Origin: Turbatrix aceti
Taxonomy: Eukaryota > Nematoda > Chromadorea > Rhabditida > Panagrolaimidae
Assembly (NCBI GenBank): GCA_963969345.1
Contig: OZ017766.1
Span: forward strand, 11,780,001 to 11,844,000
Direction of reading: 5' to 3'
DNA length: 64,000 bases
The notes under the pieces were generated by a model that was not told the origin of the DNA, did no database searches, and was given only the letters and a program-made list of their open reading frames with translations. The stretch's first letter is position 1. Each line of letters starts with the position of its first letter. Positions 12,604 through 23,868 of this stretch are shown one piece after another. The translations under genes and the position numbers were made by a program.

Positions 12604-12888
12604 ATGAATTTTCTTATCATCTTGCTTGCTATCTTTGCGTTCACCGGATTTGCCGATCGAACTATTTCGGATGCTAAATGTAAAGCTACCAGCAACATAT
12701 TGTCACGCCGACCCGGAATATACTGTTTTTACAACGATTGGCAGAAAAGAAAAGATAATTGCAGTTGGAATGTGGGTAGCCACGTTTCGTTTCTTCATGA
12801 AAACGGAGGAATGTGCTACTGCTGTATTCTTTACAGTAATATAACTCTTGATGCTCTTGAAATGAATACAAGTCAGCTACAACAATGA
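12604..12888 (+). CDS. Small secreted cysteine-rich protein
   Basis: A single-exon frame of 94 residues. The chosen ATG (12604) gives an N-terminal signal peptide (MNFLIILLAIFAFTGF, then A-D-R). The mature part holds about six cysteines (CKAT, IYCFY, DNCSW, MCYCC) and an N-x-T/S glycosylation candidate. An AATAAA lies at about 12992, a plausible polyadenylation signal. I do not recognise the family. It could be a secreted effector or antimicrobial-type peptide by size and composition, but nothing in the sequence shows this. Confidence 0.55.
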   Translation: MNFLIILLAIFAFTGFADRTISDAKCKATSNILSRRPGIYCFYNDWQKRKDNCSWNVGSHVSFLHENGGMCYCCILYSNITLDALEMNTSQLQQ

Positions 12889-13029
12889 AGCCATGAAACA
12901 AGATGATTGCAACGGCATTTATACAAAAATTGTGATTATCACGTTATTTTTTATTTTTATATGTTAATCTGACTAGTATGATTACAATAGAATAAATGTT
13001 TTACACATTTTTATCTTATATCCGCGATA

Positions 13030-13646
13030 TTAGATTTAAAAAAAAATCGGATTTTGGAGATTTGGCTTCAGACGTGTTTTTCATAAAATCCAACGGCCCG
13101 CACGTTGTTTTCATCGAAACGGTCTGAAAGTTTGCATAGGGGGGTTTCAGGGGTCGGGGAATACGATGGCCGACTTAGATTTAAAAAAACTGCAAGTATT
13201 TTTTATTGAATTTTGGCGTCATAAAATCGGCTGTACCACGCGTAAACCAAAAAGTTGGGCTCAGCCACCTATCTGAAAGAGTGATTTTTTCTGGTCAGAA
13301 ACCACTATCAAATAAAAAAACGTAGAGTAGACTACGCCCTCTGGGTTTCGATTTGTAGTCAAAACGACCAAAAAACCCCTTTTTTTGCGCGTGCGCGGGC
13401 GCGTGCGCACTTCCGGCCATTTTTTTAGGGGGTTTTTGGCTGTTTTTACTACAAATCGAGACCCAGAGGGCGTATTCTACTCTACGTTTTTTATTTGATA
13501 ATGGTTTCTGACCAGAAATCACTCTTTCGATATGATAGGATAGGTAGCTGAGCCCAACTTTTTGGTTTACGCGTGGTACAGCCGATTTTATGACGGCAAT
13601 ATTCAATTGAAAAATACATGCGATTGTTTTTTAAAAAATCTAAAAA
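13030..13646. mobile_element. Hairpin repeat (arms about 13168-13400 and 13415-13645)
   Basis: The arms are reverse complements, for example GGCTGTACCACGCGTAAACC on the left is mirrored near 13562-13590. The GC-rich loop (GCGCGTGCGCGGGCGCG) lies near 13388. The same family occurs as a half copy at about 32690-33090 (shared words TCGGATTTTGGAGATTTGGC and TGCAAGTATTTTT). No coding content. Exact ends are not clear. Confidence 0.75.
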
Positions 13647-13671
13647 AAGAGACAAGGTTACAATCCGAGAT

Positions 13672-13806
13672 GACAGATCAGATCACTTTTCGGATCAGAT
13701 CAGCTCATAGATCAGATCAGATCAGGTCAGATCAGGTCAGATCACAGATAATCTAGATCAGATCACTCGGAATTCAGATCAGATCACATACAATTCAGAT
13801 CAGATA
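13672..13806. repeat. GATCA-type microsatellite
   Basis: Irregular tandem repetition of AGATC / AGATCAGGTC words, about 130 bp, at the right edge of the hairpin repeat and upstream of the helicase gene. Confidence 0.9.
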
Positions 13807-15504
13807 GAAATTTAAAATTTTACAACTTCAAACATGGAAAAAAAAAACCTGACTAGCTGCATATACAACAACATGACTATACAGCGAGGACGCAGAGAAG
13901 ACAAGTGAGGTTTAGTAAGATAAGGGAAACACGCGTTATCAACATTTTTGGCGAGAGGACGCGTGTGCACTCATTGCACAACGAACCTCCGACACGCCAA
14001 CACTGTTATTGGAATAACCTGTCGTTAGCTGCCTGCAATATTTTTTAAATTATTTTGTCATGGCAATTTCACCCAAAGAAAACGACTGCTGCCGAAGAAG
14101 AAGACCAGACAAGCGTGTGATAGAACTCAGCGGCAAGCTGGCGCCGGAGTTGCTTAAAAAGCAGGATTTACAAATGTACGTCAGAGAATGTCTGCTGCAA
14201 GCAAATTTTTGTGGTGCATCGAGTGTTTACCTGTTGCCCAAAGAATACAAAGAAGCTCGTGATTTGGTTATCAAAAATGATGATTTGACAATTTGTAAAC
14301 GGAAATTCAAAACTATTGGCGAGCTGTGCTTGGTGGACGAATTGGTATTCACTTTTTTTTTTTAACTTTCTTTTCTTGATAAAACTTTTTTTTCTTTCAG
14401 ATAAGATCAATGGAACCCATCATGACAGGCAAACCTTGTAACAGCAAGGAGCAAACAGACGAAGTTTGGAACAACATGACGAGAGAAACCATACAAGTCA
14501 ATGCCTTTTACCTGTATTTTGAAAACACAATTCGTCTCGATCATCCGCACATTTCGAACGCAAAACGCGGAACAGAAGTCATTCTTGTCAAATCCAGTAT
14601 TTTTGATGACAAAAACCGAGAACCCATGGAATGTTATGGAGGTGAAATTTATGAAATGCACCACCAACAAATCGTTATCCGTTTCTCTAAAATCCGTCAC
14701 ACGGCTAATATCGTACCTGCGTTCACAATCGTATTTTTTTTAAATAGTTTTTAAATTCAAAAAATTGGTTATTGGTTATAAATAATTATTTTTAGAACGA
14801 AACCTTCGATATCTACACGCGTCCTGCTTCTTTCATGTATCATGACTTTTGTCTCATCTGCGACAAAATGTCAAACGAACAAACAAAGGATATTTTCAAA
14901 AAAGTGTACTTTCCACTGCTTGAGGATCCAATTAAAGTGCAAAAAGAATTCGAGCAACATGAAGATGAATCTCGACCAAAAAAGCTGACTTGCTTTAACA
15001 GAAATTTAAACGACGAACAAGTTTTGGCAGTTGAACGAATTATCAATCAGTCTCCAGAACATGCTTTTGTCCTTTTTGGCCCGCCAGGTACCGGCAAAAC
15101 TGTTACGTTGGTGGAAGCAGTGTGTCAGATTGCTCAGAAGCCGGATATCATGGTTTTGATTTGCACTGCGACCAACATGGCTGCTGAATCATTTGCGGAA
15201 GCTCTCCTGGCAGCAAAAAATATTCCGGAAAATAAAATTCTTTTTGCGAAGTCGCTGTCTGAGGATTTCAATGCCAGAAATAAGAAGCTGGATAGTATAA
15301 CACCGATACATACGTCGTGGAATGGGCACAAAGAATTTGCGCCGTACGGCTTTATATTGAGCGAGTAAGTTTTTTAGGTCTTACAGGAAATATTCACTTG
15401 CGATACTTTTTTTTCAGCTACAAAGTCATAATCTCGACAATCGGCAGTGTACGACGAGTGTGGAAATACAGTCGCGACCCCCATGTGGACCCACAGTGTC
15501 ATTT

Positions 15505-16165
15505 TTTGTCTCACTATTGTCCCGCAACATGCGAGCGCTCGCCGACACGCTTGCCTCGCTGCACTGTGCGTAAAAAACAGCTACGTGAATTTTTTTTCAC
15601 AGGCATTATTTAATTTTTTCTTTCGTTCTGATAGACTGGCTACATTTTTGCGAGCCGTTTGGTCTTTTTTGCGAAAAAAATGCATTTTAGGCTGAATGAC
15701 AAGCATCCAAAAATTGTTATTTCATGGAACTTTGCCTAAGTCAGTGCATTTGGTGCGGCATAAAGAACGTATTGGAAAACAAAAAACCGGTGAAAGAACG
15801 GATCACTTTTGAGAAATCAACAGATTATTGATATCCCTTATAAAAATGTGCGCACGACGACCAAAACCAGCAGTTCGAGGGTTCTCGTCTCAAAAGTGAT
15901 CCGTTCTTTCACCGGTTTTTCACCGGCAAAGTTGCAAGAAATAGCAATTTTTGGATGCTTGTCATTCAGCCTAAAATGAATATTTTTTTCGCAAAAAAGA
16001 CCAAACGACTCGCCAAAATGTAGCCAGTCTATCAGAACAAAAGAAAAAGTTAAATAATGCCTGTGAAAAAAAAATCACGTAGCTGTTTTTTACGCACTGT
16101 GCGGCGAAGCAAGCGTGTCGGCGCGCGCTCGCATGTTGCGGGACAATAGTGAGACAAATTTAGCT
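15505..16165. mobile_element. Hairpin element 1 inside the helicase exon
   Basis: Arms about 15509-15720 and 15940-16160 are reverse complements, sharing for example TTGTCTCACTATTGTCCCGC and GATGCTTGTCATTCAGCCTA. They surround a unique loop of about 220 bp that itself holds an inverted ATCACTTTTGAG / CTCAAAAGTGAT pair. No coding content and no certain target duplication; ends are approximate. Confidence 0.85.
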
Positions 16166-16176
16166 GGCGAGGAATA

Positions 16177-16628
16177 CTGTGACGACCAAAAGTTAGTTCA
16201 TTGGGTTTTTTTCAATATTACTCTGGTAAAAAGCGACCGATTGGGTTCATATTTTTTTTTTCAATAATGTATGTCAGTATGGTGTTTGAATGAGATACCT
16301 AGTGTCGTTTCACACCGTACATCAGTTACTGTAGGTAACAATCTTGATTTTCTCCAAAACGCGTTATTTGGTAACACCAACAACGCGGAAAAAAACTGTG
16401 TTGCACAAATTGATTATCCAAAAGGTTACCAAATTACGCATTTTGGAGAAAATCAAGATTATTATCTACAGTGACTGATGTACGGTGCGAAGCGGCACTA
16501 AGTATCTCATTCAAACACCATACTGACATACATGCATTATTAAAAAAATATGAACCCTCGTAACGGTCGTCTTTTATCAAAGTAATATTGAAAAAAACCC
16601 CAATGTTACTAACTTTTGGCCGCCACTG
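16177..16628. mobile_element. Hairpin element 2 (Tc1/mariner-type MITE) inside the helicase exon
   Basis: A 452-bp element with ends CTGTGACGACCAAAAGTTAG on the left and CTAACTTTTGGCCGCCACTG on the right, flanked by TA (16175-16176 and 16629-16630). Terminal CAGTG plus (G)GCCAAAA is a Tc1-like signature. The arms are near-complementary through most of the length (the AATCAAGATT word is on both sides). Removal down to one TA restores an open helicase frame on its right side. Confidence 0.85.
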
Positions 16629-17932
16629 TACAGTAATGACAAGGACATCAAATTCAACTACATTATCATTGATGAAGCTGCGCAGGTTTCTGAGCCGGAA
16701 TCTTTAATTTCACTTGCCTATTTCGGAAATTCCGAAACGCGGTTTGTTCTTGCGGGAGATCCCATGCAACTTGAGCCTGTTATCACAAATCGGCTGCTTA
16801 CCGAAACACAAACTAAGTATAATATTAGCTTGTTAGAGCGTCTTAAAAATCGGCCGGATTACGCGAGCAATGGGTAAGACTTTTTAAAATTGCCCTTTTC
16901 TTAGAAATCTTCAACTCCAAATTTTCCAGAACACTAATGACGCAGCTGGTCCGTAACTACCGATCGCACGACTCAATTGTTCAGCTTGCATCTGACCTGT
17001 TTTACAATTCCACTCTCGTCCCAACTCAACCCCCGGGTCATGATTCTTTTGTATCGTATGCCAAGGATTTGGGAAGTCGGTCACCCATGTTCTTCTATCA
17101 TGTGGATGGAGACGAAAAAAAAAAAGGGAATTCGTCTCAGAACGAAGCTGAAGCAAAGGAAGTTCAGCGTAACGTCAAAGAATTGCTGGCGTTGAAGGAT
17201 TTGAATTTGGTCCCTTCTGACATTGGTATTATTACGCCGTACGTTGCTCAGGTAAGTGTTATAAGTTTTAGAGTATTTGTATACATAATTATGGTTTAAA
17301 AAATTTATAGAAGAGATTGGTTCGACAGCTGCTCAGTGAGCACAAATGCATTACTATTGAAACTGTTGAAAAGTTCCAGGGTTCTGAACGTCGGGTTATT
17401 GTACTGACGACTGTGAAAACAACGCATCTTGGCTTCATGGCGAATTATAAGGTTTGCGAGTTTTTATTATTTTTTTAACGATTCAAAATTTTAATATTTG
17501 TAAAACGATACATATTTACAAATAACTATTGTTTTTTACTTTTTCAACCTGCACGTTTTTAGAGACTGAATACGGCCATCACTCGAGCCAAGCAGTTGAT
17601 CATCATTATAGGCAACGAACGATGTCTTCTAGGCGATATCAAATACAAAACGTATGTTTTGTGAATTTTTTATGTTTTTTTTACACAAATTTTTTTTTAG
17701 GATGATTGAGCGAATTAAGCAAAACAGTATTACTCAAACTGCGACTGGTAAATAATGTTGCCGTTCTGTGTTTTTCCAATTTTTCAATATTTTTCTTTAC
17801 ACTTTTTTCAATATTCTGTTTATAAAATTTGTTGAAAAAAATCATTCAAATAGTTGACGGCCGTGTTATTATCAGGCGGTGTGTCAAAAACATTTATATG
17901 CGTCCCTTAAAAAATACAAAACGTGTAACAAT

Positions 17933-20019
17933 TCACCCGGTAAAAGGCGGTGTCGGATCTACAACATCACTAATATCCGTCGGTCTGTACTGCAAGTCAA
18001 TAGGCTGTCTGTTATCAAACAGCGTAGGCGCCTGTAGCAAAATCCAACACGTGCTTACCAGACACGCGATAGAGAAAATAATTAGAAATAGCCTATCAAG
18101 AACCATGGCAATGTACTTCCAGTCTTCGTCGATTTTATCATCTCGATCTTTCTTCTTGAGAAGTTCAGCGATGAAACAGATGTTTTCGAAGGCTTTCACG
18201 ACGGGTGGCGAGTAGTAAAGCTTCTGAATCCGTTCATCGATCGGTGAAAGGCCCCGTGTTCGAGTTGCATCGCGTGATACTCGGTGTTCATGATAGTTCA
18301 TCATGACCTGAAGATTCTGACTCATGCGTTTGTTCTTGTTCATTCGACGGAAGGATTCTTCGTTTTCGTCGAAGGGGCGTCGCATGAAGAGTAGCTTTGG
18401 AAGCCACTGAATGAATACCACTTTGACCCAGGGACTCATGCGATGGGTTGTCGGGGTTCGGAAGTGGAGATTCAACGCTGCAAAATATAGAAAAAGATAG
18501 TAAAATCGCTGTGAGACCCAGTTTGGATGCAAAACGTTCGAGACATAACGCCAGATTTGTTGATTGATATTTGGGACACAACGCCAAATTTTTATTCGTC
18601 TTAAAATTAATCGTAAAAACTTACAAATAACAGTAACGACAACCGAGAGTGTAACCATGATCATAGTAAACAATAGATACTTTCCAATCAATGGCAGTGT
18701 GATACTTGTGGCCGGTATAATTTCCAACTAAAATTTTTTTGTAAATATAATATAAAAAAAATATTTTTTTTACCAGCAGCAAGAAGAAGAAAGTCAGAGC
18801 GACTAAAATATTGATACAAAGTCCGATCTTTTCACCTGAATCGGATGGCAGGTAAAATACTAGGATGGTTAGAAAACTGATTCCCACGCATGGGAAAACC
18901 TAAAAAAAATCAATTTTTTTTAGAAAGAGCGAAAAAAATTTACTAACTAAATTGACAGTATAAAAAAGAGGTTTTCGTCTCAGGACCAAAAAGTACTGAA
19001 TGTCAACGTATGCACCGCTATTTGGACAACAACTTGGGTAGTTTTTGGCCCTTCGACGTGCTTGACGGGCCATAATATCCCATTCAACGGAAGGGTAGTA
19101 ATCAGAGAGATCTAAAATTTTTTGTGTTCATTTTTTTGAAAATGCTATTATATAAAACTAACCAATTCCATCTTCGACGAAGGTAATATTTTCAAGTTCA
19201 TTATTTTCATTGATAATTTCTTCAACACGAGTTTCTCCGTGATTTAGCTCGAGATTTAGGAACTTTTCAGTGTACGTCCACGAACCAAATTTTAGGTAAC
19301 ATTGTTGTTCGTCGAAGGGAAACCTGAAAAAAAAAAATATTGGAATGTGTGAAAAAAATGTGTAAAAATTTTTTTTAAAGCCGTAAAAAACGTAGCAAAA
19401 TTTTTTTTCACACATCGTAAAACTCATTACCACTGAACGTCTATCTGACAAAGTGATTTAAAAATAGCAGGTGGTTCCCATATAACTTCACCGGTATGAT
19501 GGAGCGTTGCCTTGGTTGAAATGGTTATGTTATAGCTTGAGTCTGCGTTGTTGTAAAGCACCAAATCTGGAACGTAAAACAAAGAAGAAATTTTTTTTGG
19601 TGAGAAAAAAAACTTATCCAAATCATTTCATAAGGCACGTAGAGAATATTCACACCCCCATAATTTTCGGGATCCCATGAAAGTTTTTTGTCCATCCAAA
19701 CTTGTTTAAGCCAGACACTGCATGTCATAATTTGGTCTATTTCGTGCTGAAAATTGATTACGAAATTGATTTTATTTATCTATTTAACGTTTTTGGCAAA
19801 GAAAAAAAAAAGGAAGAAACTTACGACGTCGATAATCTGGGAAAGACGGAGTTTGAGTTTTATCGTTATGGGCTCGTTTGGACTGTTGGAAGGCCGTCGC
19901 TGGCGGTTGTAATTGATCATGAGATCGTCATACAGCCTCTTTGCATCCTCATTTGTGGATACAATACCAAAAATAAAAATGGCATCCAACAGTAGCAGCC
20001 AGGTGGTTTTCAGGTGCAT
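17933..20019 (-). CDS. Nicotinic acetylcholine receptor alpha subunit (levamisole-receptor-like)
   Basis: Ligand-gated cation channel subunit of muscle or neuron membranes. Model: complement(17933..18477, 18625..18727, 18774..18899, 18948..19111, 19163..19323, 19431..19566, 19614..19746, 19825..20019); 1563 nt, 520 residues. In order: a signal peptide from [11 protein letters not shown]; the extracellular domain with the Cys loop (C-x13-[16 protein letters not shown]); the vicinal cysteines YPSCCPN that define an alpha subunit; M1-M3 ([31 protein letters not shown]); a long basic loop; and M4 before the C-terminus. It resembles the nematode UNC-38/UNC-63 group. Oddity: at the exon 2/3 junction the conserved W-x-P-D of loop A is missing. 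The DNA reads TGGATAAGTTTTT where a codon pair plus a normal donor is expected. Splicing at the weak GTTTTT keeps the frame but gives W-I-N-L. Start chosen for the signal peptide. Confidence 0.85.
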
Positions 20020-21114
20020 GATTAATTGGCACAAAAATTCATTGATTCGTTTTTAGGGGTTTTAGTTAGCAGGAACGAATGTTGGAAATGCAAACCACGG
20101 CTTGTGTCCCCAACTTGCTCTTTGTGTTGTGTTTTTGCAGCAGCAGCCAGGAGAAAAAGGAAGGAAAGGGAAAAGAATGGATGGATGAATGAGTATGTAT
20201 GTTTAAAAACGTTTATTGTTAAAACAAAAGGCGGCAATCTGAGTTGCCGGGCGCAGGAAGGGTAGGATTATAAAGGGTGGGAGAGAAGCGACTGGCAGCA
20301 GACTGGCCAGCCGCATCTCTTACTTACTTATATTCCTTTCTTTCCTCTTTTGCTTCTGCTTGTTTTGCCTCACATCAATTAATGTGTTGGTTGTCAAACG
20401 TCCTTTTCTTTTCTTTTTGCTTAATCACATAGAAAATCTTTACATACCGCAAGTCAAGAGGGTATAGGGTATTGATGGAGCTAATATTTTATTTTTTGGG
20501 AACATTGTATTCGATATTAGAAACCATAAATTAGGCATTTTTTGACAGATTGATATTTTTTGTAAAAAACAGAAAAAAAGGGAACAAACGTGAGTGACAG
20601 ATGTTTTTTACTTAAAGTGACACAAAACAGATAAAAAAAAACATTTTACGATCTGGAAATCGCCAAGCAATTGGTTCAGAATGTGTGTTCATTTTAATGT
20701 TGTGTTTATATTTATCCGTTCGTTAAAATAACAGAAAATCATTCATGTCAGTAGAACAAAAAAAAATGCTGAACAATTGGTATTATGAACTGAAAAATTG
20801 CATGTAAGAAATTTTTACAAAAACAACAAAAAAAGTGAGATTAAAAAAATGTATGTACGTTTTTCTTTCGGGCAATTTTTTTCAGTGAATTGCTGCAATT
20901 CACGCCAAAACAATTCAGTTTTACAGAAATCGGAGATGTTATCGGGATATTTCTACGATGAAGTCGAGCCGAGCAAAGTTGCACAATCCTAAAAATACAT
21001 CAGATTGATGATCTATGAGACGTTAACGAAGTTATCCAAAAAACAATTGCATTTAAAAAAGTTTTTTAAATGCAATTGTTTTAAAAAATAAGCTAGAAAT
21101 AAAAAAAATTTTAC
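20020..21114. other. Intergenic region upstream of the nicotinic subunit gene
   Basis: No gene is supported. The part next to 20019 should hold the promoter of the minus-strand receptor gene. A more mixed-composition block lies at 20090-20460, followed by AT-rich DNA. A small inverted pair around AACAATTGCATTTAAAAAA (about 21043-21080) forms a hairpin just before the gag-like frame. Confidence 0.5.
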
Positions 21115-22020
21115 CTAACGCCGCCGATAGTAGTTGCGCGAACGGGCATGAGGGCGCCAAGGTCGCCGGACAATTTGCTGCATAGCTACCGGAACGACAT
21201 TGTCGGGCTGAACTTCATCCTCAGGCTGCTTTCTTGATTTTAGAATCTGAATGTGCTCTTTGCGTTTCAGATAATCCTGAATCGTAGCCCGCGTTGCCGC
21301 TAAGTTGTGCCCAAATCCGTGTAGCTTAAAAATCTCGTCAAGAATTTCTTCCGTCAGCAGTCGTTCAACTTGAAAAATCACAAACGGATGCTCGATGTCG
21401 TCTCCCAGGGTCTCTAGTAGACGCAGAATGTCTTCTATTTCATTAGTGTGTGTACGAATTTCTTGAAGGGTTGAAGTTGAGGTGAGAGGAGTCATGCGAA
21501 TAATTTTGTTGTAACAATCCAAACGGATAAATTCCGGATTGCCAAAACGTTTCTCAAGAATGCGAAGGGCGATTTTGAACGTGGTTTCTGACGGATAAAA
21601 ACCTCCAACAGCCCGCGCTGCAGCACCTCTCAGTTGATTAAAAAGGTGCGTGCATTTGATCACCGGAGCAATAGGTTGCGTGAAAACGACGGCACGGAAG
21701 AATTCGATGAAGTACATCCATTGTGCTGGGCTACCGTCGAAAGTTGGAAGGGTTATCTCCGGGAGGGAAATTTGTGAAACCTCGCGCGATGGAAGAGCTA
21801 ACGTGATTGGCGCTTTAACTGGTGCCTCAGGGGTCGGAATGTATGGCCAACCTATTAAGTTGGGATCTATGATGACTTCGCGGTCGGAGGCCTGATCACG
21901 GGGCTGAGGGGACTGCGGGTTTTCGGGAGTAGCAGGAGATACTGTTGAAGTGTCGTTGTCATTAGCGGATCCAACATCGACAGTTATTCCGAATTCCAGC
22001 TGTTGCCGAGGACAAACCAT
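21115..22020 (-). CDS. BEL/Pao-type gag-like protein, standing alone
   Basis: An intact 301-residue frame. The central part (LPEITLPTFDGSPAQWMYFI..., about residues 85-240) matches the DUF1759-type gag of BEL/Pao retrotransposons: the P-x-FDGS-x-x-x-W opening, the HLFNQLRGAAARAV block and the RFGNPEFI segment. The N-terminus is P/S/T-rich and the C-terminus is arginine-rich (RRPWRPHARSRNYYRRR) without a zinc knuckle. No protease, reverse transcriptase or LTR is visible on either side. It is either a recently truncated element or a host-retained gag. The lack of any stop over 301 codons in an AT-rich neighbourhood favours recent origin or selection. Confidence 0.75.
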   Translation of the reverse strand: MVCPRQQLEFGITVDVGSANDNDTSTVSPATPENPQSPQPRDQASDREVIIDPNLIGWPYIPTPEAPVKAPITLALPSREVSQISLPEITLPTFDGSPAQWMYFIEFFRAVVFTQPIAPVIKCTHLFNQLRGAAARAVGGFYPSETTFKIALRILEKRFGNPEFIRLDCYNKIIRMTPLTSTSTLQEIRTHTNEIEDILRLLETLGDDIEHPFVIFQVERLLTEEILDEIFKLHGFGHNLAATRATIQDYLKRKEHIQILKSRKQPEDEVQPDNVVPVAMQQIVRRPWRPHARSRNYYRRR

Positions 22021-22790
22021 GGGAGAAAATTAACGGTGCACAGGTAAAACAAATCTATAATTTTTTTAAGTTCACAGAAAAAAATTGTACAAAAATCGCT
22101 TTCAAACGCGCAAAAAATGTAAAGCATCTTTTTGTTGTGATATGGAACAATTCAACTGACTGTCAATCGCTGATGAGAAATAATACAGCCTCCGCGGCGT
22201 TGTTGGCGATATCAAAACATCGTCGACGCAGTAGAAAAAAAACTTCTTGTTGCCAATGTGTTGCTTTCCCCCTCCCGTCTTCGCTGGTGTCTAGCGATGT
22301 ATACAGAACAGTCGCTAACATCGTCAATGTAACACCGTAAAAATTTTTTATACATTACATAACATAAGAAGCAGGCTACAAGCTGTTGTTTTATACATTT
22401 GGCAACACAACAATTTTTGCAGTTTCAAATGTATTGAGTCAAAATCGTGCGCAAATAAATCCCCCATAATAGATTTTTAAAAATCTGATTCTGAAGTAAT
22501 GGCTTCGGTTTAAAAAAATCTAAATACCATCAATCAAAAATTAAATTTTATCAAACTTTTTATTAAAATTCGAATATGAACAACCGTTTCTAATTATTGT
22601 CTCTTTTATTTGTTCAAAAATTTTTTTATGGTCGCACTCATAATGTTTAGTCTCCTACATAAATCAACGGCAAAAGTTTTTTTTATTTACACCAGCACTG
22701 CTCCAGGGTTCCAGGTGTTTTACAAAAAAGGCATCTGCGATAATTTTATTATTATTTTTTATTTCGGTTTATCAAATTCTTTATTTTGCA
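22021..22790. other. Intergenic, including upstream region of the first cluster receptor
   Basis: No gene recognised. A CCAGGTG E-box word lies at 22712-22717, 73 bp before the ATG at 22791, at the place where the paralogues have a similar word. Confidence 0.5.
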
Positions 22791-23868
22791 ATGGGAAATT
22801 ATAACGATTGTCAACGTCGACACTTCACGTGTCCCGATAATGTAGGATTTTGGGTAAACGAAACAATTGGCGGTTATGATAATCAAACTAACACACCGCT
22901 AGCTTCCATGTTGTTTACCGTGTATTACAATGATACTCACAATTTTACGGATTGTTGGATAGATTTTACAGAACAGTGTTGGGATGTTTATGCTGACTGG
23001 GTGAACACCAGGGAAGCAAGGGAACCACCGAACGCATATTTTACACGATTGGAGCTTGTATCTATACACTTGGCATGTTATCTAATATTTTTGTAATTAT
23101 TGCAATTTTGTACGATAAAATCAAAAACAAATCACCCGTTTCGCCATTTATCATTTTGCTATTTCAAATTATATTTTTTGATATCCTTTACGGGAGTTCA
23201 GTTGTCACTTGGATTTGGAAAATTTACCACACAAAACACTACCTTGCATTCTTTGACGATAGGCTGTGGATTGATCGCAATCTATTGCCCAAGATAAATT
23301 TAGCAACATTTTGGATTTCCTACGTCGGCAGTGTCTTGTTGTCGTCTCTGCTTACGCTCAACAGATTTGTCATATTTTTTTCAAGATACCTTAATGAACT
23401 GTTATTTTCAAAAAAAGGCCTAATTTTTGGCAACCTTATTTTGTGGTTAACAATTTTCGGCAGTGGAATATTTGTCCATTACAAGTATTCATGTATTATC
23501 CGAAAAGAGGGCTTATTTTTTATGCTTTCTTGTTCAGATAATAGCAGTAACAGACTGATTACGGTATGTTTTAAAAAAGAGCGGTTCATAAATATAAAAA
23601 AAACTGATAAACTTAAATTAATTCGGTTCAGTGAAGGTGCAAATTGTAATGTAAAAAAATGTTCTCATCACGATAATTATTTTCAATTCAACAAAAATAA
23701 TGTTTTTCAGAATGTTCAAAGGATATTTTTCGCCCTGTCATTCACTGATCTCATCGCCTATTTTGCAATTTTTATAAAAGTAAGTTGGCCGAGAATCGAA
23801 AAAAGCATTAAACGATTCAAAAAACAACCGATAACCTCCGATGGAACTGAAACAAAGCGAAATGATAT

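Larger units (their letters stand above)
14060..17755 (+). pseudogene. MOV10/UPF1-like SF1 RNA helicase gene split by two hairpin elements
   Basis: Exons as read: 14060-14344, 14401-14730, 14796-15364, 15418-16873 (interrupted), 16930-17251, 17311-17451, 17563-17651 and 17701-17755, with good GT/AG junctions and consistent phases. Superfamily 1 helicase motifs are all present: GPPGTGKT (I), IIIDEAAQ (II), GDPMQLEPV (III), LVRNYRSH (IV), QGSERRVIVL (V) and NTAITRAKQLIIIIGN (VI). DEAAQ and the LVRNYRSH block point to the MOV10/Armitage/UPF1-like group, which acts in mRNA decay or small-RNA silencing. Between motifs Ia and II, exon 4 carries about 1.1 kb of hairpin DNA with stops in the coding frame (15505-16628). 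Unless this is spliced out by signals I cannot see, the allele is broken. On the right the frame resumes cleanly (LAGEEYSNDKDIKF). All other exons show no damage, so the insertions are recent. Confidence 0.75.
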
